Notes: generated from the letters alone by a model not told the origin. Counted from the first letter of the stretch, positions 1-11,168 are shown. The stretch is 64,000 nt of DNA from Tessaracoccus sp. SD287 (GCF_017355265.1 NZ_JADIJQ010000013.1:1-64000); one strand, 5' to 3'. Numbers and translations: made by a program.

Positions 1-936
1 GTTGACCCCCGGGTCACCGCCGCCGTGGCCGAACGTGCCCCCGGGCCGCAGCATCACGCCGTAGCCCATGTCGAGGCCCTCCAGGATTGGCACGTACGGG
101 GTGAGCATCAGGGCAGTCATCTCCTCGCCCAGCAAGGAGCAGTCCTTGATCGCCCTCAGGAAACGATCGATGTCCCTGGCCGTCGCCAGCGCTCCCCCGT
201 CACCCCCGCCCACGACCGGGACCGAGAAGACGTTGCTGCGCCACGGGGCGTCGTCGCTGCTGCGCGGAAGGTAGCCTGTCGCGACGTCTGGCGCCGGCTC
301 GTCGGAGCGGAGGTAGCCCGAGTCGGCCATCCCTGCCGGCACCAGCACCCGCTCGGTCACCGCGTCCACGAAGGGCGTCCCCGTGACTTGCTCGAGCACG
401 GCACCGAGCAGGACGTAGCCTGCGTTGCAGTAGTGGAAGTCGCCACCGGGCGGGCCGATCGGCGTGAGGTCGGCGTACATCGGCAGGAAGTCGTCGGGGC
501 GCTCCATGGCATAGCAGGGGCGCTGGACCCACAGCGAGCCGTAGTCGGCGACGTAGTGGGGCAGGTCCTCGTCCTCCTCGGCATAGTCGCCGATGCCGGA
601 GGTGTGGGTGAGCAGGTGGTGCACGGTGACCTCGTCGGCCAGCGTCGACGGCCGCCGCTGGGCCGGGAGCACGTCCACGACCCGGTCGCCCACCGCGACC
701 TCACCCCGGCGCACGGCGTCGAGGACCGCCGCGGCGGTGAACATCTTGCACATCGAGGCCAGCCCGAACCGCGTGCCCGGGTGGATGGGCTCGCCGTGGG
801 CCCGATCGGCCCAGCCGTGGCAGGTCTCGAGCAGCACCTCGTCCCCGCGGGTGACCAGGGCCGAACCGCTGAACGACCCCGACGCTGCCAGCTCGCCCAG
901 CCGTTCGTCGACCTCGACCCACGCGTCCTTCGTCAT
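1..936 (-). CDS. Serine hydrolase, class C beta-lactamase/PBP4* family (3'-truncated by window edge)
   Basis: The frame is open from an ATG at 936 to the first base of the window (312 residues, no stop), so the C-terminus is missing. Three catalytic motifs of the beta-lactamase-related serine hydrolase family are visible: S-M-C-K at residues 61-64 (nucleophile Ser61 and Lys64), Y-C-N at 169-171, and H-G-G near 304-306. No signal peptide is apparent at the N-terminus, so a cytoplasmic esterase or peptidase is as plausible as a cell-wall enzyme; the substrate cannot be told from sequence. The gene reads away from leuA and is separated by about 120 bp from the small membrane-protein gene. Confidence 0.85.
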   Translation of the reverse strand, partial: MTKDAWVEVDERLGELAASGSFSGSALVTRGDEVLLETCHGWADRAHGEPIHPGTRFGLASMCKMFTAAAVLDAVRRGEVAVGDRVVDVLPAQRRPSTLADEVTVHHLLTHTSGIGDYAEEDEDLPHYVADYGSLWVQRPCYAMERPDDFLPMYADLTPIGPPGGDFHYCNAGYVLLGAVLEQVTGTPFVDAVTERVLVPAGMADSGYLRSDEPAPDVATGYLPRSSDDAPWRSNVFSVPVVGGGDGGALATARDIDRFLRAIKDCSLLGEEMTALMLTPYVPILEGLDMGYGVMLRPGGTFGHGGGDPGVN

Positions 937-1059
937 CCTTCGAGTGTGGACCGCAGTCGGGGTCGTGTCCACCGAGATAGCACCGAGCTCGCGGCAGGCC
1001 GAGCCGGCGGCCAGGCACACCGTCGCTGTGCAATCGGTGCCGAGGCGGCGTGTGGGCAC

Positions 1060-3133
<2,074 letters not shown>

Positions 3134-3161
3134 TCATCGCAGGGGCGGGCACGACAGGACT

Positions 3162-3208
3162 CCGCAGCGAGGGGGCCGCCGGTGATCGTTCACTGGGCCT
3201 CGCTGCGG
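3162..3208 (-). promoter_or_regulatory. leuA leader hairpin (attenuator-like)
   Basis: A perfect 11-bp inverted repeat (CCGCAGCGAGG at 3198-3208 on the minus strand, partner at 3162-3172) encloses a 25-nt loop. The 5' arm overlaps the last codons of the Leu-rich leader peptide and the loop contains its stop codon, so ribosome position on the leader would decide whether the stem forms. No U-tract follows, so it may mask translation or act through an alternative fold rather than be a simple terminator. Leu leader elements upstream of leuA have been predicted in Actinobacteria. Confidence 0.65.
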
Positions 3209-3234
3209 CAGTGAAGAAGCCGCAGGCCGAACAT
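3190..3234 (-). CDS. leuL: leuA leader peptide, 14 residues
   Basis: A short frame starts at ATG 3234 and encodes MFGLRLLHCRSEAQ. It has three Leu among residues 4-7 and ends 95 bases upstream of leuA. The Leu cluster lies immediately before the hairpin arm at 3198-3208, the arrangement expected for ribosome-mediated attenuation by charged tRNA-Leu. The leader is too short for statistical support; the case rests on the Leu cluster, the position upstream of leuA and the perfect stem. Confidence 0.6.
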   Translation of the reverse strand: MFGLRLLHCRSEAQ

Positions 3235-3309
3235 GCCCACCAACGTACACCACGACCGCGGGTTGGACGTCTGCCCGAGCCCACCACGGGGTCGGATTGA
3301 CTGGCCGAC

Positions 3310-4812
3310 ATGCCGCAGACCATCACCCTGACCAACGTGCGCCGCCTCGACCTGTCCACCGGACGACTGGGCCCGCTCGGCGACCTGCACGTGGTCGAGG
3401 GTCGGGTCACCCGCACCGGGCACCCCGACGCTGAGGTCATTGACGGTGGCGGCCTCGTTGACGGTGGCGGCATCGTCATGCCTGGCCTGTGGGACGCGCA
3501 TGTGCACATGACCCAGTGGGCGATGAGCAGCCGATGGGTTGACGTCTCGGCCGCACGCTCACCGCAGCAGGCGGCGGCGCTGATGGCGGCGGCCCGTCGG
3601 GCCAGCAGCGACCCGGTGCTGGTCGGCTTCGGCTTCCGTGACTCCACCTGGGCTGAGTCCCCCACGGCCGGCGTGCTGGACGCGGCGATCGCCGATCATC
3701 CGACGGTGGTCATCTCCCACGACGTCCACTCGACCTGGGTGAACACCGCGGCCATCGCGCACTTCGGGCTGCAGAGCAACACCGGGCTGCTGCAGGAGCA
3801 GCCCGCCTTCGACCTGCAGACCCGGCTGCTGGACCTGCCCGTGCCGGTGCTCGACGATTGGGTGGACCACAGCGCCCGTCGAGCCGCCTCCCGGGGCGTG
3901 GTGGGACTGGTCGACCTGACCATGGCGTGGAATCCCGCCGACTGGCGCCGACGCTTCGCCCACGGGTTCTCGTCGGTGCGGGTGCGGGCCGGGGTCTACC
4001 CGCAGCACCTGGACCGGGTCGCCGCCGAGGGGCTGCGCGGCGGTCAGGTCCTCGACGCCGACGGCTTGTTGACCCTCGGCCCGCTGAAGATCATCACCGA
4101 CGGCTCCCTGACCGCCCGCACCGCCTGGTGCCGGGAACCGTTCCACAGCACCGGCACCGGTGACCCGCTGCCTGGGCAGGAGCACGGGGTGCGCAGCGTC
4201 GACATGGACGACCTGGTGGCGCTGATGCGGCAGGCGACCAGCCACGGCATGGAATGCGCCGTCCACGCCATCGGCGACCGGGCCGCCGGCCAGGCACTGG
4301 ACGCCTTCGCCGAGACCGGTGCCCGCGGCAGCATCGAGCATGCCCAGCTGATCAGCCCCGAGGACATCACCCGAATGGCGGGGCTCGGGGTGCGGGCCAG
4401 CGTCCAGCCGGCGCACCTGCTCGACGACCGTGAGGCGATGGACGCGCTGTGGGCCGGGCGCACCGAGCACGCCTTCCCGTTGGCGTCAATGCGGGCGGCG
4501 GGGGTCGAACTGGCGCTGGGCTCCGATGCCCCGGTGGCCCGACTCGACCCGTGGTTGGCCATCGAGGCCGCTGTCCGGCGCGCGTCGGCCACCGACCAGG
4601 GCTGGCACCCGGAGCAGTCCCTGACGTTGTCCCAGGCGCTGGTCGCCTCCACCCGGGGCGTCCATGCGCTGGTGGTCGGCTCCGAGGCGGACCTGCTCGT
4701 CCTGCCCGTGAGCCCCTTCGAGGTGCCGTCCGACCAACTCCACGCGATCAGCCCCACCCTCACCCTGGTGGGTGGACGGCCCACCTGGCGGGCGCCGCAC
4801 ACCGCGTCCTGA
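3310..4812 (+). CDS. Amidohydrolase, YtcJ-like (amidohydro_3) metal-dependent hydrolase
   Basis: This 500-residue protein has the composite-domain architecture of the amidohydrolase superfamily: a small N-terminal beta-sandwich (residues 1-55), then a TIM barrel opening with the metal-binding H-x-H (DAHVHM, His64 and His66). Further likely metal ligands are the His of AVHAIGD (about residue 320) and the Asp of LGSDAPV. A short C-terminal sandwich strand closes the protein (GGRPTW). Members hydrolyse amide or ester bonds on diverse small molecules; the substrate here is unknown. It is divergent from leuA, with the leuA leader region between them. Confidence 0.85.
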   Translation: MPQTITLTNVRRLDLSTGRLGPLGDLHVVEGRVTRTGHPDAEVIDGGGLVDGGGIVMPGLWDAHVHMTQWAMSSRWVDVSAARSPQQAAALMAAARRASSDPVLVGFGFRDSTWAESPTAGVLDAAIADHPTVVISHDVHSTWVNTAAIAHFGLQSNTGLLQEQPAFDLQTRLLDLPVPVLDDWVDHSARRAASRGVVGLVDLTMAWNPADWRRRFAHGFSSVRVRAGVYPQHLDRVAAEGLRGGQVLDADGLLTLGPLKIITDGSLTARTAWCREPFHSTGTGDPLPGQEHGVRSVDMDDLVALMRQATSHGMECAVHAIGDRAAGQALDAFAETGARGSIEHAQLISPEDITRMAGLGVRASVQPAHLLDDREAMDALWAGRTEHAFPLASMRAAGVELALGSDAPVARLDPWLAIEAAVRRASATDQGWHPEQSLTLSQALVASTRGVHALVVGSEADLLVLPVSPFEVPSDQLHAISPTLTLVGGRPTWRAPHTAS

Positions 4813-4871
4813 ACCGCCATCGGGCCGGGCCGGGTCACGTGGTGTGGCCGCGATGTGGAACCATCAATGCC

Positions 4872-6470
4872 ATGCCCCCAGCCACCCCCGGTCCGAGAGT
4901 CGCGCTGCGTCTGCCCGGGACAGCCCTCACCCACCAGATCACCCTGCTGGCGTGCATCGCCTTCAGCGTCCCGCTGGCCAACCACGAGTTCGTCCAGTTC
5001 CCGTGGCTGTTCTGGTCGGGTCTGGTCCTGGTGCTGGGGGTGACCGTGGCCGTCGTGGTGGTGGCGCTGCCGGCCACCAGGGCCGCCCTGGACCCTGACC
5101 GGCTCATCACCCTGGCCGCCACGGCCGCGGTCGTCAGCATGGTGGGCATTGCCCTGCTCCGGTGGGCCGGGCCCGACGGCCTGGGCTATGTCGCCTTCTT
5201 GATGGCGCTGCCGGGGGTCTGGTTGGCGTCGATCCTGCACTTCCGCGGGGCAGCCATTGCCATCGTCGTGGCGGTGCTCACCCAGTTCGTCGGACCGGTG
5301 GGCATGGGCAGCCTGCCCACGGAGCCCGTCCTGGTGCGCGGCGTCAGCGCCGTCGTGGTGGTGGGGGCCGTGGCACTGCTGGTGGCCCAACTGGTGCGGC
5401 AGCGCGACTCGCAGCAGCGACGACTGGCGCTGGTCACCACGGCCCTGGGCGTCGTCCACGGTGCCCTGGGGCCGGATGGGCACCTGACCAGTGTCAGCGG
5501 CCGCCTGGCCGGGCCCGCCCGGCACCTTCCCATCGACCAGGTGCTGCACCAGCCGCTGCTGGCCGAGAACGGGCGCGACGAGTTGCCCCCCGAGCAGTAC
5601 CCCCTGCGCCGGGCCCACGACGGCCACGAGTTCGTCGGGAACGTGGTCTGGACGACCGCCACCAAGGGACGCAAGGTGGCGTTGTCGGTCTCGGCGAGCC
5701 ATGTCGACGGCACCGTGCTGGTGGTGGTCCACGACGTGACGGCGTCCCTGTCGGCCGTGCTGCAGGAGGAGCAATTCCTGGCGAACGTCAGCCATGAGCT
5801 GAAGACCCCGCTGACCTCCATCGCCGGCTACCTGGAACTCCTCGAGGACGACGCCCGCGAGGCCCCCAACGGCACCCTGGACGCGGCCGTCGTGCTGCGC
5901 AGGCTCGAGGTCGTCGGCCGCAACGTCGTCCGGCTCCAACGGCTCATCCTCGGCCTGCTCGAGACGGCGCGGACGCTGCACAGCTCGGTCCGCAACGGCG
6001 ACCCCTGCGTCATGGACTTCGCCATGCTGGTGCGCGAGCAGGTCGAGTCGATGCGCCCGCGGGCCGAGTCCCAGCAGCTCAGTTGGCAGGTCAGCGGGCT
6101 GGAGGAACCACTGCCGCTGGGCAATGCCGACAGCGTGCAGCTGGGACAGGCCGTCGACAACCTGCTGTCGAATGCCGTCAAGTACTCCCGTCCCGGCGGT
6201 GTGGTGGAGGTGCAGTTGACCAGCGACCGCCAGTCGGTCACCCTGACCGTGCGCGACCATGGCATCGGGGTGGGCGCCGATGACCTGCCGAAGCTCTTCA
6301 CGCCCTACTTCCGGGCCCGCACGGCGCTCGACTCGGGCACCGAGGGTACCGGCATCGGACTGCTTGTCACCCGACGCATCGCCCACGCCCACGGCGGTGA
6401 ACTCGAGGTGGAATCGACCGAAGGCGAGGGCACGACCGTGACGCTGACGGTCCCCCTGCAGCGCACCTGA
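4872..6470 (+). CDS. Membrane sensor histidine kinase
   Basis: The protein has 532 residues from ATG 4872. Residues 1-180 contain about six hydrophobic segments, forming a membrane sensor without a large extracellular domain. A short PAS-like stretch follows. The HisKA dimerisation motif NVSHELKTPLTS carries phospho-acceptor His308. The C-terminal HATPase_c domain shows the N box (NLLSNAVK, about residue 430), the G1 box (DHGIGV) and the G2 box (GTGIGL). No response regulator is co-directional; the nearest is the stand-alone receiver at 8924-9289, on the opposite strand beyond two genes that converge on this kinase. Pairing with that receiver is inference. Confidence 0.88.
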   Translation: MPPATPGPRVALRLPGTALTHQITLLACIAFSVPLANHEFVQFPWLFWSGLVLVLGVTVAVVVVALPATRAALDPDRLITLAATAAVVSMVGIALLRWAGPDGLGYVAFLMALPGVWLASILHFRGAAIAIVVAVLTQFVGPVGMGSLPTEPVLVRGVSAVVVVGAVALLVAQLVRQRDSQQRRLALVTTALGVVHGALGPDGHLTSVSGRLAGPARHLPIDQVLHQPLLAENGRDELPPEQYPLRRAHDGHEFVGNVVWTTATKGRKVALSVSASHVDGTVLVVVHDVTASLSAVLQEEQFLANVSHELKTPLTSIAGYLELLEDDAREAPNGTLDAAVVLRRLEVVGRNVVRLQRLILGLLETARTLHSSVRNGDPCVMDFAMLVREQVESMRPRAESQQLSWQVSGLEEPLPLGNADSVQLGQAVDNLLSNAVKYSRPGGVVEVQLTSDRQSVTLTVRDHGIGVGADDLPKLFTPYFRARTALDSGTEGTGIGLLVTRRIAHAHGGELEVESTEGEGTTVTLTVPLQRT

Positions 6471-6529
6471 GGACGTCCCACCCGGGTCGACCCCGGCGCC
6501 CCTGCAGGACAGGACGCGGCGGACGCGGC

Positions 6530-7963
6530 TCAGCTGCTGAAGCCGGTGCGCGACATCACGCCCCACTCCTGCTTGGTCCGGCGCAACGCCTTCCACCAAC
6601 CCTCCAGCCGCCACACCGCGGTGAATTGTCGGTAGCCGAAGTTCTCGACGAACGCGCACACGATCAAGAGCCACACACTGCGCCAGGTCGGGGTGCGGTG
6701 GAAGGAGAGCTCCTCCAGCAGGATCGCGGCGACCGAGACCAATACCCCGATGCCCAGGGAAATCCCCAGCATTGACAGCAGCAGCACCGGATTGACCGCC
6801 CCGGTCGCCATTGCCGCGACCAGCACGACCAGCCCGAACACCTCGAACAGCGGCGCGCAGAGCTCGAAGAGCCAGTAGTAGGGCAGGCCAATCATGCCGA
6901 TCCGCCCGTAGCGGGGGTTCAGCAGCATGCCACGGTACTTCCACAGCACCTCCCACAGGCCGCGGTGCCACCGGGCGCGTTGTTTGCGCAACACCTTGCC
7001 GGTGTCGGGAACCTCGGTCCAGCTCACCGGCTCGCTGACGTAGACCATCCGGTAGTCGCGCTTCGAGCGTCGGTACCAGCGGTGCACGGCCATGGCGAGC
7101 TCGAAGTCCTCACCGATGGTGTCGGCGTCCAGCCCGCCGACGGTCAGCAGGACGTCGCGGCGGTAGACACCGAAGGCCCCCGAGATCAACATCAGCGCGC
7201 CAATCATCGACCACCCGGCCCTGCCGAGGCTGAACGCGCGCAGGTACTCCACCACTTGGAGACGGGCCAGCCACGACGTGGGCAGCCCCACCTTGGTGAC
7301 CCGCCCGGCCAGCACCCGGCAGCCGTTGACCGCTCGGATGCTGCCGCCGGTGGCCACCACCCGCACCGGGTCGTCGAGGAAGGGTTGCACCGCCAGCAGC
7401 AGCGCGTCGTGGTCGAGCACCGAGTCGGCGTCCATGAAGACCACCAGGTCCTTGGCGGCGATGCAGATGCCGGCATTGACCGAGTCAGAACGTCCCGAGT
7501 TGTCGGTGTCGAGCACCACCAGCGGGGTGCTGCGGTCCCGCGCCCGGTAGACGCCACGGATGGCGCCGCGCACCTGCACCTGGCCCGAGGTGTCGACGGT
7601 GCGGGCGCTGGGCACCAGGTCAAAGGCACGGGTCAGCGCTTCGAGGGTGTCGTCGGTGGATCCGTCGTTGACCACGACGACCTCGTGGTCGGGATAGTCC
7701 AGGGCAAGCGTGGAGCGTACCGACTGCTCGATCACCAGTCCCTCGTTGTAGGCCGGAATCACCACGGTGAGACCCAACGAGACCGGCGCGGTCGCCGTCT
7801 CGGCCAGGTCCAGCACGGAGCGGCGACGCGCCGAGCGTCGAACCTCCCACCATCCGAGCAGCACCAGCAGTCCGTAGGAGACGTTGATGACGATGAAGTA
7901 CAGCAGGCTGGGCACCGCGGTCCAGAACAACAGCAGACGGATCATGTCAGCCACGGTCGACAC
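6530..7963 (-). CDS. Processive family-2 glycosyltransferase (membrane polysaccharide synthase-like)
   Basis: This 477-residue protein has one N-terminal membrane helix, a GT-A domain, and two to three C-terminal helices, the layout of PgaC/IcaA- and BcsA-like synthases. Catalytic signatures are present in order: VVNDGSTDDT (UDP-sugar binding), FMDADS (DxD), GEDFEL (third Asp) and Q-R-A-R-W (QxxRW, associated with processive synthesis). It should extrude a beta-linked exopolysaccharide, but the sugar cannot be predicted. It is the last gene of an operon with a receiver and a HEAT-repeat protein; its start overlaps the HEAT gene by 17 bases. Confidence 0.9.
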   Translation of the reverse strand: MSTVADMIRLLLFWTAVPSLLYFIVINVSYGLLVLLGWWEVRRSARRRSVLDLAETATAPVSLGLTVVIPAYNEGLVIEQSVRSTLALDYPDHEVVVVNDGSTDDTLEALTRAFDLVPSARTVDTSGQVQVRGAIRGVYRARDRSTPLVVLDTDNSGRSDSVNAGICIAAKDLVVFMDADSVLDHDALLLAVQPFLDDPVRVVATGGSIRAVNGCRVLAGRVTKVGLPTSWLARLQVVEYLRAFSLGRAGWSMIGALMLISGAFGVYRRDVLLTVGGLDADTIGEDFELAMAVHRWYRRSKRDYRMVYVSEPVSWTEVPDTGKVLRKQRARWHRGLWEVLWKYRGMLLNPRYGRIGMIGLPYYWLFELCAPLFEVFGLVVLVAAMATGAVNPVLLLSMLGISLGIGVLVSVAAILLEELSFHRTPTWRSVWLLIVCAFVENFGYRQFTAVWRLEGWWKALRRTKQEWGVMSRTGFSS

Positions 7964-8927
7964 CCGCCCCGAGGGCTGCCGGTGCCAGCACCGTTGCCAG
8001 CACCGGGTCCTGCGCCTGGCGCACCTCGGCCAGAGCGGTGCCGGCGAGAGCGCTGGGCAGCGCCTGGAGGGCGCGGACGCATTCGACGCGCACCTGCGGC
8101 CATGACGAGGTGGTGCCGGCCAGCAGCGCCGGCACGCTGCTGCCGGTGGCGATGCGGGTCAGTGCGGTGGCTGCCGCGAGCTGGACCACGGGTGCGGGGT
8201 CACGGTTGAGCAGAATGCCCAGCCGGGGCGAATCGATGACGCTGGTCAGCAGCCCCAGCGTCTGCGCGCAGGCGGCACGCACGCGCTCGGAGGAGTCCAG
8301 CAGGCCCTCGCGGATCGCGTCGCGGCAATCCTGGTCCTCGCGACCCAACGCCATCAGCACGTTGACGAGCACCAGGCTGGGGACATGGCCGTCCGACCTG
8401 ACCAGGTCGAGCACGGCCTGGACGGCCCGACGGCTCGGGTAGGCGCACAGGGCGCGGGCGGCGACGCTGCGGACCACCGACGAGCGGTCGGTGAGCGCGT
8501 CCAGCAGCAGTCTTTCGTCCGCGGGCAGTGCCAGCATGCCCAGTCGGCGGACGCTGCCGGCGCGGATGGCGGCCCACCCCGAACGCATCCGGCGGCGCAG
8601 CCGCGGCGGGTGTCCGCGGTCGACCAGCATGGCGACCAGACGCGCTCGCGCGTCACCGCTGACCACGTCGAGCAGGGCCAGCAGTCGTTCGTCGACCCGA
8701 TCGCCCAGGACGCCGGAGGCAGCTCGCAACCGCGGGGCGTCCTCGCTGTCACCGAGCGCATAGGCCGTCACCCACGGGCGGGCCAGTTCGTCGTGGCGGG
8801 CGCGGCGCCGTTCGACCAGCACCCGGGTGCCATGGGCCACGCCGGTGCCGATGACCAGGAACAGGACCGTTGACCAGACGATCACCAGGGCGGCCAGGAC
8901 CACCCGGGGCGTCAACCCATCGATCAT
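7947..8927 (-). CDS. Membrane-anchored HEAT-repeat protein
   Basis: This 326-residue protein has one N-terminal transmembrane helix (about residues 8-32) and a cytoplasmic region made of Ala/Leu-rich helical pairs typical of HEAT/ARM repeats. Examples are VVRSVAARALCAYPSRRAV and RVRAACAQTLGLL. Such repeats form protein-binding solenoids. Its start codon overlaps the receiver stop (ATGA) and its end overlaps the glycosyltransferase start, so the three proteins are probably made in step. A reasonable inference is a scaffold linking the receiver to the polysaccharide synthase; no enzymatic motif is visible. Confidence 0.8.
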   Translation of the reverse strand: MIDGLTPRVVLAALVIVWSTVLFLVIGTGVAHGTRVLVERRRARHDELARPWVTAYALGDSEDAPRLRAASGVLGDRVDERLLALLDVVSGDARARLVAMLVDRGHPPRLRRRMRSGWAAIRAGSVRRLGMLALPADERLLLDALTDRSSVVRSVAARALCAYPSRRAVQAVLDLVRSDGHVPSLVLVNVLMALGREDQDCRDAIREGLLDSSERVRAACAQTLGLLTSVIDSPRLGILLNRDPAPVVQLAAATALTRIATGSSVPALLAGTTSSWPQVRVECVRALQALPSALAGTALAEVRQAQDPVLATVLAPAALGAGVDRG

Positions 8928-9289
8928 CGCCGCGCCAGCAGTGCTGACACGCGGACCGACAGCTCTCGCGGCGAGAACGGCTTGGTCAGGTAGTCGTCGG
9001 CCCCGGCGTCGAACCCGCGCTCCAGGTCACGCTCCTGGCTGCGGGCCGTCAACATGATCATGGGCAGGGTCGACCCTTCAGAGCGCAGCAGCCGGATCAG
9101 GTCGACGCCGGTCATGCCGGGCATCATGTGGTCAATCACCGCCAGGTCGACGTCGACCAGAGTGGCGAGCACTTCACGGGCCGACTCAGCGGAGTCGGCG
9201 TCGACCGTGGTGTGCCCGGAGGCTTGAAGTTTCAGGGTGACAAGTTCGCGGATGTCAGGATCATCGTCCACGACCAGGATGTGGGCCAT
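8924..9289 (-). CDS. Stand-alone response-regulator receiver domain
   Basis: The protein is a CheY-like receiver of 121 residues with no output domain. It has the acidic pocket (VDDDPD), phospho-acceptor Asp53, Thr81 and Lys103 in the YLTKPF motif. The ATG at 9289 is chosen because the receiver fold begins immediately after it. It heads the receiver-HEAT-glycosyltransferase operon and lies 43 bp downstream of the DsbA-like gene. Without a DNA-binding domain it must act by protein contact, plausibly on the HEAT protein. The kinase at 4872-6470 is the obvious candidate partner. Confidence 0.9.
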   Translation of the reverse strand: MAHILVVDDDPDIRELVTLKLQASGHTTVDADSAESAREVLATLVDVDLAVIDHMMPGMTGVDLIRLLRSEGSTLPMIMLTARSQERDLERGFDAGADDYLTKPFSPRELSVRVSALLARR

Positions 9290-9332
9290 GGCGGTGAGTC
9301 TAGGGCCATCCGAGGGCCATCCCGCACCAGCC

Positions 9333-10040
9333 TCAGCAGCCCGCCGGGCCGCAGGCCTCCCCCTGCTCTCCCCCGAGGGTGACGAAGGCTGGCTTCTGGG
9401 GCTGCAACTCGTCCCAGGTCTGCTGCAGTGCCTGCGCGAAGACCTCGGCCGGCTGGGCGCCCGAGACGGCGTACTTCTCGCCGAAGACGAAGAACGGCAC
9501 ACCGGTCACACCGATCTGGCGGGCGGTGTCGATGTCCTCGGCCACCTCGGCGGCGATGGTGGGGTCGGCCTGGCCGGCAGCGACCTGTGCGGCCGTGAGG
9601 CCGGCATCGACACCGATGCGGGTCAGCACCTGGTCATCGCTGATCACCTCGCCCTGGGCGAAGTGGGCCGAGAACAGCGCGTGCTCGGCGGCGTCGACGT
9701 CGCCGTCATGGCGGCCGATGGTCTTGAGCAGCCGGTGGGCCTTCATCGAGTTGGCGGGGCGCACCGCCGCGAAGTCCATGGGCAGTCCCTCGCCGTCGGC
9801 GGCCTGCTTCACCCCGGCGGTCATCTGTTCGACCCGCTCGACGGGGATGCCCTTGGTCTGGCTGAGGTACTCGACCTCGGTGCCGTCGAACTGCTCGGGC
9901 AGGGTCGGGTCGAGCTGGTAGGAGTGCCAGACCACGTCGACGTCCTCGCCGAAGAGTTCGACCCCCTTGCTGAACCGGGACTGGCCGATGTAGCACCACG
10001 GGCAGGCGATGTCCGACCAGATGTCGACGCGAAGACTCAT
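9333..10040 (-). CDS. DsbA-family oxidoreductase (FrnE-like)
   Basis: This 235-residue thioredoxin-fold protein carries the redox motif C-P-W-C at residues 13-16, close to the N-terminus as in FrnE and 2-hydroxychromene-2-carboxylate isomerase relatives. A cis-Pro motif follows (GVTGVPFFVF). There is no signal peptide, so it acts in the cytoplasm, probably in thiol-disulfide exchange. The start ATG at 10040 follows a clear GGAAGGA ribosome-binding site. The C-terminus is GEACGPAGC, ending with two further Cys, which is common in this subfamily. It may be cotranscribed with the downstream receiver gene. Confidence 0.9.
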   Translation of the reverse strand: MSLRVDIWSDIACPWCYIGQSRFSKGVELFGEDVDVVWHSYQLDPTLPEQFDGTEVEYLSQTKGIPVERVEQMTAGVKQAADGEGLPMDFAAVRPANSMKAHRLLKTIGRHDGDVDAAEHALFSAHFAQGEVISDDQVLTRIGVDAGLTAAQVAAGQADPTIAAEVAEDIDTARQIGVTGVPFFVFGEKYAVSGAQPAEVFAQALQQTWDELQPQKPAFVTLGGEQGEACGPAGC

Positions 10041-10130
10041 GAACACAATCCTTCCAGATTCAATCATTGGCTCAACACGGGCGGCCCGGAATTGATTCCG
10101 TCGACATGCCGAACGGCCACAATGGGACCC

Positions 10131-11153
10131 ATGCGTCCGATGCTCGCCACCCATCCCCCCGTCCCGGGCCAACTGCCGCCCGACGACCGCTGGGTGCACG
10201 AGGTGAAGTGGGACGGCATCCGGCTGCTGGCAGAGGTTGCCGAGGGCGAGTTGCGGTTGCGCAACCGCAACGAGGTGGACGTGACGGTGACCTACCCCGA
10301 ACTGCACGGCGCCCAGCAGTTGCCGGCTGATGTGGTGCTGGACGGAGAGGTGGTGGCGGTCACGCCGTCCGGGGTGGCCAACCTGCAGTCGTTGGCGCCG
10401 CGGATGCACCAGCGCGACCCGCGGCGAGTGGCGCAACTGGCCGCCTCGACGCCGGCCCGTTTCATGGTCTTCGACGTGCTCCGACTGGACGGACGACCGG
10501 TGGTGGGGCTGCCCCTGGAACAGCGCCGGGGTCTGCTCGAGGGCCTCGACCTGGAATCCAACGGACCCGGCTGGCAGGTGCCCCCGCAGTACGACGACGG
10601 TGAGTTGCTGACGCAGGCGACCCTCGAGCAGGGACTCGAGGGGGTGATCAGCAAACGGCGTGGCTCGATCTACCAACCCGGGGTCCGCAGCCCCGACTGG
10701 GTGAAGGTTCCCCATCGTGCGGAGTTCGTCGGGGTGATCGGCGGCTGGGTGCCCGAGACCGACAACCCGCGGCGGCTCGGGGCGCTGTGGATCGGCCACC
10801 CGCACGACGAGCAGACCTTTGCCGAGGACGGTCTGCTTTACCCCATCACCCGCGCCGGATCGGGGTTGGGGCACGCCGAACGCGACCAGCTGCTGCAGGT
10901 GTTGCGCTCCATCGAGATCGACCACTGTCCCTTCGTACCGAGGCCGCAAGGCCCCGAGGCGCGGCGGGCACGGTGGGTGGAGCCCATCCTGTGCGTCCAG
11001 GTGCGTTTCCTGGGTCGGAGGGGTAGCTTCACCCGCGAGGGTGCCATGGGTGTGGGTGACGCCGGACAGCTGCGCCACCCGGTGCTGCGTCGGCTTCGTC
11101 CCGACGTGACGGCCCTGGAGGCTGCCGACGTAGTGGTTGAGGAGACCGGCTGA
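10131..11153 (+). CDS. ATP-dependent DNA ligase (LigC/LigD-like)
   Basis: About 340 residues; the ATG at 10131 is preferred, with an in-frame ATG at 10122 as an alternative. The adenylation domain shows motif I H-E-V-K-W-D-G with nucleophilic Lys26, motif III (ARFMVFDVL), motif IV (EGVISKR) and motif V (WVKVP). The OB-fold domain begins near FVGVIGGW. There is no fused polymerase or nuclease domain, so it resembles the stand-alone LigC ligases of actinobacteria rather than full-length LigD. No Ku gene lies in this window. A role in repair or end joining is inferred from the family. It is divergent from the DsbA-like gene. Confidence 0.88.
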   Translation: MRPMLATHPPVPGQLPPDDRWVHEVKWDGIRLLAEVAEGELRLRNRNEVDVTVTYPELHGAQQLPADVVLDGEVVAVTPSGVANLQSLAPRMHQRDPRRVAQLAASTPARFMVFDVLRLDGRPVVGLPLEQRRGLLEGLDLESNGPGWQVPPQYDDGELLTQATLEQGLEGVISKRRGSIYQPGVRSPDWVKVPHRAEFVGVIGGWVPETDNPRRLGALWIGHPHDEQTFAEDGLLYPITRAGSGLGHAERDQLLQVLRSIEIDHCPFVPRPQGPEARRARWVEPILCVQVRFLGRRGSFTREGAMGVGDAGQLRHPVLRRLRPDVTALEAADVVVEETG

Positions 11154-11168
11154 GGGGGAGTCGCGGGG

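Noticed and set aside
4044-6971. Very long minus-strand open frame (about 975 codons) opposite the amidohydrolase and kinase.
   Set aside because: It is Gln/His/Arg/Gly-rich low-complexity sequence typical of antisense frames in GC-rich DNA, and both plus-strand genes have full domain support.
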